Of a stretch of 64,000 nucleotides of DNA, positions 62,026 to 64,000 are shown piece by piece. The translations under genes were made by a program, and so were the position numbers. Source of the stretch: Arcanobacterium canis. Its GTDB lineage: Bacteria > Actinomycetota > Actinomycetes > Actinomycetales > Actinomycetaceae. The number at the start of each line of letters is the position of its first letter. Positions within the stretch are counted from its first letter, which is position 1. The DNA lies in the NCBI RefSeq assembly GCF_029625435.1, contig NZ_CP121208.1:682001-746000 (forward strand), written 5' to 3'. A model generated the notes under the pieces. The model did not search any database. It was not told the DNA's origin and worked only from the letters and a program-made list of their open reading frames with translations.

Positions 62026-62760
62026 TCACTGGGCAGTTTTTCCTTGTGGCGCGCGCAGAACATGAGGCAGGTGTGAATCGAATGCCTCTTGGACTTCTGC
62101 GACGATGGCAGCCATTGCTTGCGACGCGCGAGCGGGCTGCGCCTGGGCAATGGCCTGGGCGACTTCGAGGTGAAGCTGCATCGCGTGCGGCTCAGGATGA
62201 GGGGGCATTAACGCGGCGTTTGTGCGCCAAGACAGAACTGTATCGATGACAGATGAGAGTGAACAAAACATTTCATTTCCGCTCGCTCGGAGAATCGCTG
62301 TGTGGAAAGCAATATCTGCCTCGAGGAATTCCTGTCCCGACGTCGTTGCTCCGAGTTGCGTGAGATTGTCAGCGAGGATGAGAAGGTTTTCGCGTTCTTC
62401 GCGGCTTGCGTACTGTGCTGCCAGGTGTGCGGCTTTGGGTTCGATTGCTTGGCGAAGGTCATTCAACGACCTCATTTGCCGGTCAGACTCGGAGCCTGCC
62501 AGGCGCCACCGAATGACGTCAGGGTCAAGAACATTCCACTGGGAACGCGGCTGGACGAGGAGACCGTGACGACGTTTGGGGATGATTAATCCGCAGGACT
62601 CGAGGTGCCGTTGTGCTTCACGAGCGACGGTCCGCGAGCAGGAAAATTTTTCCTCGATTTGGGCCAGTGTGATCACGGCACCGGTGGGAATGTCGCCGCT
62701 GGTGATCTGTGGGCCAATAACGTCAATGATTTCTGTGAAACGTGATGCTGGTTGATGCAC
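62026..62760 (-). CDS. GntR-family (FCD/FadR subfamily) transcriptional regulator
   Basis: 244 residues. N-terminal winged helix (VITLAQIEEKFSCSRTVARE; HLESCGLIIPKRRHG) and a C-terminal FCD ligand domain (EADIAFHTAILRASGN; metal-binding D/H residues including HLEVAQAI). It is divergent from a gluconate-type permease with two similar inverted repeats between, so it likely represses that permease in response to gluconate or a related acid. It may also affect the downstream alpha-galactosidase by co-transcription. Confidence 0.9.
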   Translation of the reverse strand: MHQPASRFTEIIDVIGPQITSGDIPTGAVITLAQIEEKFSCSRTVAREAQRHLESCGLIIPKRRHGLLVQPRSQWNVLDPDVIRWRLAGSESDRQMRSLNDLRQAIEPKAAHLAAQYASREERENLLILADNLTQLGATTSGQEFLEADIAFHTAILRASGNEMFCSLSSVIDTVLSWRTNAALMPPHPEPHAMQLHLEVAQAIAQAQPARASQAMAAIVAEVQEAFDSHLPHVLRAPQGKTAQ

Positions 62761-62782
62761 AGTGTCATGGTACCAGTGAGTG

Positions 62783-62820
62783 AAAGGTAATCCTTTTGCT
62801 TCTCAAAGGTATGACCTTTG
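62783..62820. promoter_or_regulatory. paired inverted repeats, candidate GntR operators
   Basis: CAAAGGT-ATG-ACCTTTG (62804-62820) is a perfect 7-bp dyad. AAAGG-TAAT-CCTTT (62783-62796) is a weaker copy. The centres are about 22 bp, two helical turns, apart, in the gap between the regulator and permease genes. Confidence 0.6.
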
Positions 62821-62928
62821 GGGTAGGGTGGGAGCAACGGCCCAGAGATGTGCCGGGGCAAATAACAATTCCGAGAAGCAATGACGCTGAGTGAATACGC
62901 TTTTCGCCCGATATGAACTGGAGAGACA

Positions 62929-64000
62929 ATGATCCCCTTCCTACGTGAACAACAACAGTGGCAGCAGACCATGTCCGCTGGGCCTTTGCTCGGTATCGCA
63001 CTTGCGGCTGTCATGATCATTTTGGTGGCGGTAATTTACTTCCGCCTGCACGCCTTCTTAACCCTCACCGTCGTCAGCATTCTCACTGCGGTGGCCACAG
63101 GAATCCCCTCAGGGCAACTCCTGCCCACGTTGCTTTCAGGCTTTTCTTCTACACTCGGTTCCGTGGCGCTACTCGTTGGTATCGGTGCGATGCTCGGAAA
63201 GCTCGTTGAGGTATCCGGAGGAGCCAAGGTTCTCGCTGACGGAATGGTCAACACCTTCGGGCAAGATCGTGCGCCGCTCGCCCTCGGGGTTGCCTCGCTC
63301 TTTATGGGATTTCCGATTTTCTTCGACGCTGGATTTATCGTCATGTTGCCAGTCATCCTTGCGGTGGCTGCTCGCCTCAACGGTTCGGTTATTTTGTATG
63401 CATTGCCTGCAGCGGCAGCTTTCTCCGTGATGCATGTTTTCGTGCCGCCGCACCCAGGTCCTGTCGGTGCGGGTGCCATTGTGCAAGCAAATATGGGTCT
63501 CGTGTTGATCATCGGTCTGATCGTGGCGATTCCGACTTTCTACCTCTCGGGTGTTGTTTGGGGGAAAATTGCGGCAAAGCGCTACCACGTCACGATGCCT
63601 CAACTTTTCTCGCCGGTCAAAGATGAGGCCCTCCCTCAAAAGCTTCCGTCGATGGGTCTGGTGATTTTCACATTGATCCTTCCGGCACTCTTGATCTTCG
63701 TTAATACAGGTCTTAATACGCTGGTGCAAACGGGGGTCATCGAGTCGGTAGAAACTGATGCTACGACACACGCCCGCGTTGCTTCCTCTGGTGTGATCAA
63801 CGCGCTGATGCAGCTCGGACAAACGCCGATTGCTCTGCTCATTGCCACTGTGGTTGCCATGGTTATCCTCGGGCGTTACATCAATGCAGACAAAACTGGT
63901 ATCGAAAAGATTATGGATTCGGCTCTTGGCCCGGTGTGTTCGGTGATTCTGGTGACCGGCGCCGGTGGAATGTTTGGTGGAGTCTTGCGCGCCTCGGGGA
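62929..64000 (+). CDS. gluconate:H+ symporter family permease, GntP-like (partial)
   Basis: Opens at ATG 62929 with GGAGAG upstream and runs off the window end without a stop (357 codons seen). The protein begins MIPFLREQQQWQQTMSAGPL and continues as a chain of membrane helices. Family segments are LVGIGAMLGKLVEVSGGAKV, FMGFPIFFDAGFIVMLPVIL and HVFVPPHPGPVGAGAIVQAN, which match GntP/GntT gluconate permeases. Normal length is about 450, so roughly 90 residues are missing. Divergent GntR-type regulator supports gluconate or a similar acid as substrate. Confidence 0.9.
   Translation, partial: MIPFLREQQQWQQTMSAGPLLGIALAAVMIILVAVIYFRLHAFLTLTVVSILTAVATGIPSGQLLPTLLSGFSSTLGSVALLVGIGAMLGKLVEVSGGAKVLADGMVNTFGQDRAPLALGVASLFMGFPIFFDAGFIVMLPVILAVAARLNGSVILYALPAAAAFSVMHVFVPPHPGPVGAGAIVQANMGLVLIIGLIVAIPTFYLSGVVWGKIAAKRYHVTMPQLFSPVKDEALPQKLPSMGLVIFTLILPALLIFVNTGLNTLVQTGVIESVETDATTHARVASSGVINALMQLGQTPIALLIATVVAMVILGRYINADKTGIEKIMDSALGPVCSVILVTGAGGMFGGVLRASG

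Overview
The window looks like the chromosome of an actinobacterium of moderate G+C (roughly 53% by eye), most likely in the Actinomycetaceae (Arcanobacterium/Trueperella-like). Support comes from the coaD-sepIVA-DUF177-rnc order, RNase E beside rplU/rpmA, DevR/DevS-type two-component proteins, LPxTG-type surface proteins and several apparently leaderless genes. The species is an inference; no 16S rRNA is present.

Layout. 1-12.1 kb is housekeeping: murA end, an acyltransferase, an AMIN-like lipoprotein, ddl, thiL, an inserted SGNH/vWA/PKD surface protein, rpmB, recG, rsmD, coaD, sepIVA, DUF177 and rnc. 12.1-20.8 kb is a respiratory block: cydA-cydB-cydD-cydC ending in a DevS-like GAF kinase gene, facing a DevR-like regulator. 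21.1-24.6 kb is rne with a structured leader, then rplU-rpmA. 24.9-29.7 kb is a lactate module (lldP-lutABC) lying between rpmA and obg. 30-38.3 kb is obg, proB, a luciferase-like protein, trxA, proA, nadD, an acidic membrane protein, rsfS and a phosphatase, ending at tRNA-Ala(GGC).

38.4-47.3 kb is a plasticity zone. It holds two 69-bp direct repeats, a broken SAR2788-like toxin gene with a possible immunity gene, a decayed IS3 element, a DinJ/YafQ toxin-antitoxin pair with its own operator, an IS30 element with a premature stop in its transposase, decayed pieces perhaps from a restriction-modification locus, a ClbS/DfsB-like gene, and a thioester-domain collagen-like LPQTG adhesin whose reading frame is broken twice in poly-A runs. 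47.3-49 kb has a CPBP membrane protease and a secreted HNH nuclease.

49.2-54.5 kb is a compact sugar PTS: a BglG/LicT antiterminator with an RNA antiterminator site in its leader, EIIBC, EIIA, HPr and EI. Then come nadE, a NarL-type two-component pair divergent from an ABC transporter across a 22-bp perfect palindrome, a small unknown gene, a GH36 alpha-galactosidase, a GntR/FCD regulator and the start of a GntP-type gluconate permease that runs off the end.

Recurring themes: TAnnnT -10 boxes 5-7 nt upstream of ATG (leaderless mRNAs), long hairpins shared by convergent genes, and tight 1-4 nt overlaps within operons.
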